Assembly (NCBI RefSeq): GCF_040882075.1 | Contig: NZ_JBBEBZ010000181.1 | Span: forward strand, 1 to 13,355 | Origin: Nitriliruptor sp040882075 | GTDB taxonomy: Bacteria > Actinomycetota > Nitriliruptoria > Nitriliruptorales > Nitriliruptoraceae | Reading direction: 5' to 3' | Length of the DNA: 13,355 nucleotides | Shown: positions 13,023 to 13,355 of the stretch, piece by piece | How positions within the stretch are numbered: position 1 is the stretch's first letter | Layout: each line of letters opens with the position of its first letter | Made by a program: the position numbers and the translations under genes | Notes under the pieces: generated by a model | What the model was told of the DNA's origin: nothing | What the model saw: only the letters and a program-made list of their open reading frames with translations | Database searches by the model: none

Positions 13023-13355
13023 CGGGCGGTCCCTCGAGCAGCTCGGCCGCCAACCGGCGGAGCGTCGGCACATCGGTCCGCACCGGTTCGGGTGGGGGTC
13101 GAGCGACGTCCCGGTGGTCGACGAGCCAGAGCGCACCGTCCTCCGTGGCGTGGGTGGTCACCTCGCGGTCGGGCGTGGCGCTGGCCCACACCGGCCCGCG
13201 GGTGAGGTGACAGCTGGCGACGGAGGCCGCCGCGACGGCCGCCGGACCACCGGGGTGCGGCATCCCGGCGTCCGGGGAGCCATCGACGTCTGCCGCGTCC
13301 GCCGCGTCCGCCGCGTCCGCCGCGTCCGCCGCGTCCGCCGCGTCCGCCGCGTCCG
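13012..13355 (-). CDS. Partial unrecognised protein with an (Ala-Ala-Asp)n N-terminal repeat, cut by the window edge
   Basis: The stop lies at 13012-13014 and the frame stays open to the right edge, so the N-terminus is outside the window. The visible part is about 113 residues. It begins with an in-frame repeat of Asp-Ala-Ala encoded by the 9-bp tandem repeat, then DVDGSPDAGMPHPGG, a small Ala-rich stretch, and a C-terminal part with WASATPDREVTTHATEDGA and LRRLAAELLEG. An ATG at 13263-13261 could instead start an 83-residue protein, but the open frame and the codon-aligned repeat favour a longer one. I do not recognise a family. The acidic, Ala-rich repeat is likely a flexible linker. It overlaps the end of the SDR gene by 11 bases, tail to tail. 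Confidence 0.5.
   Translation of the reverse strand, partial: DAADAADAADAADAADAADAADVDGSPDAGMPHPGGPAAVAAASVASCHLTRGPVWASATPDREVTTHATEDGALWLVDHRDVARPPPEPVRTDVPTLRRLAAELLEGPPVNR
13025..13051. terminator. Possible hairpin after the SDR gene
   Basis: GGCGG (13025-13029) pairs with CCGCC (13047-13051), and CGAG (13035-13038) pairs with CTCG (13042-13045) around a three-base loop. It starts three bases after the SDR stop and lies inside the converging gene. The asymmetric internal loop makes it a modest candidate. Confidence 0.3.
13292..13355. repeat. 9-bp tandem repeat, seven perfect copies reaching the window edge
   Basis: The unit GCCGCGTCC repeats seven times without change from 13292 to 13354, and the window ends one base later. 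In the minus-strand frame of the gene at 13012 each unit encodes an Ala-Ala-Asp triplet. True copy number is unknown because the array continues to the edge. Confidence 0.95.

Noticed and set aside
13012..13263. Treating the edge gene as an 83-residue protein starting at the ATG at 13263
   Set aside because: The frame is open to the window edge and the 9-bp repeat is codon-aligned with it, so a longer protein is more likely; the ATG also lacks a ribosome site.
1..13355. Possibility of CRISPR, phage, insertion sequence, toxin-antitoxin or defence genes
   Set aside because: No direct-repeat/spacer pattern, transposase, integrase, target-site duplication, tRNA or defence-protein motif was seen. 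The genes are ordinary chromosomal families.

Overview
The window is gene-dense, very GC-rich bacterial chromosome. GTG and TTG starts are frequent, the proteins are rich in Ala, Val, Asp and Arg, and a TetR regulator resembles the actinobacterial FasR group. These point to an Actinomycetota member, probably a deep or poorly studied lineage, but no marker here fixes the genus. I see thirteen protein genes, the last one cut by the right edge. I see no RNA genes, CRISPR arrays, insertion sequences or phage genes. No gap between genes exceeds about 215 bases.

Layout, left to right. Positions 1-5300 form an extracellular-proteolysis block: a secreted metzincin-like metalloprotease (minus strand), a soluble histidine kinase that looks N-terminally truncated (plus), and a secreted M14 zinc carboxypeptidase (plus) followed by a strong GC hairpin. 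Positions 5371-6891 hold a small DUF6508-like protein facing a minus-strand pair: an inositol-monophosphatase-family phosphatase followed by a two-helix membrane protein. The two sides share a hairpin that contains both stop codons. Positions 6892-9608 form the lipid block: an acyl desaturase with a 20-bp inverted repeat in its upstream region, a FasR-like TetR regulator with its own putative promoter, and an omega-amidase-like nitrilase overlapping the regulator gene by four bases.

Positions 9615-11000 (minus) encode a membrane-anchored alpha/beta hydrolase of the PAF-acetylhydrolase type. It diverges from an ATP-grasp ligase (11145-12017), which is followed by a TIGR01777-type SDR epimerase (12117-13022). 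The right edge holds the C-terminal part of an unrecognised minus-strand protein whose upstream part is an in-frame (Ala-Ala-Asp)n repeat made by seven perfect copies of a 9-bp unit. The window ends inside that repeat.

How the genes may work together: the desaturase, TetR gene and inverted repeat make a plausible membrane-fluidity regulon. The two secreted peptidases could digest peptides outside the cell together. The rest looks like ordinary, loosely linked housekeeping and accessory metabolism. I did not find convincing evidence of a wholly new multi-gene system. The best leads are the truncated kinase between two secreted peptidases, the desaturase operator, and the edge repeat.
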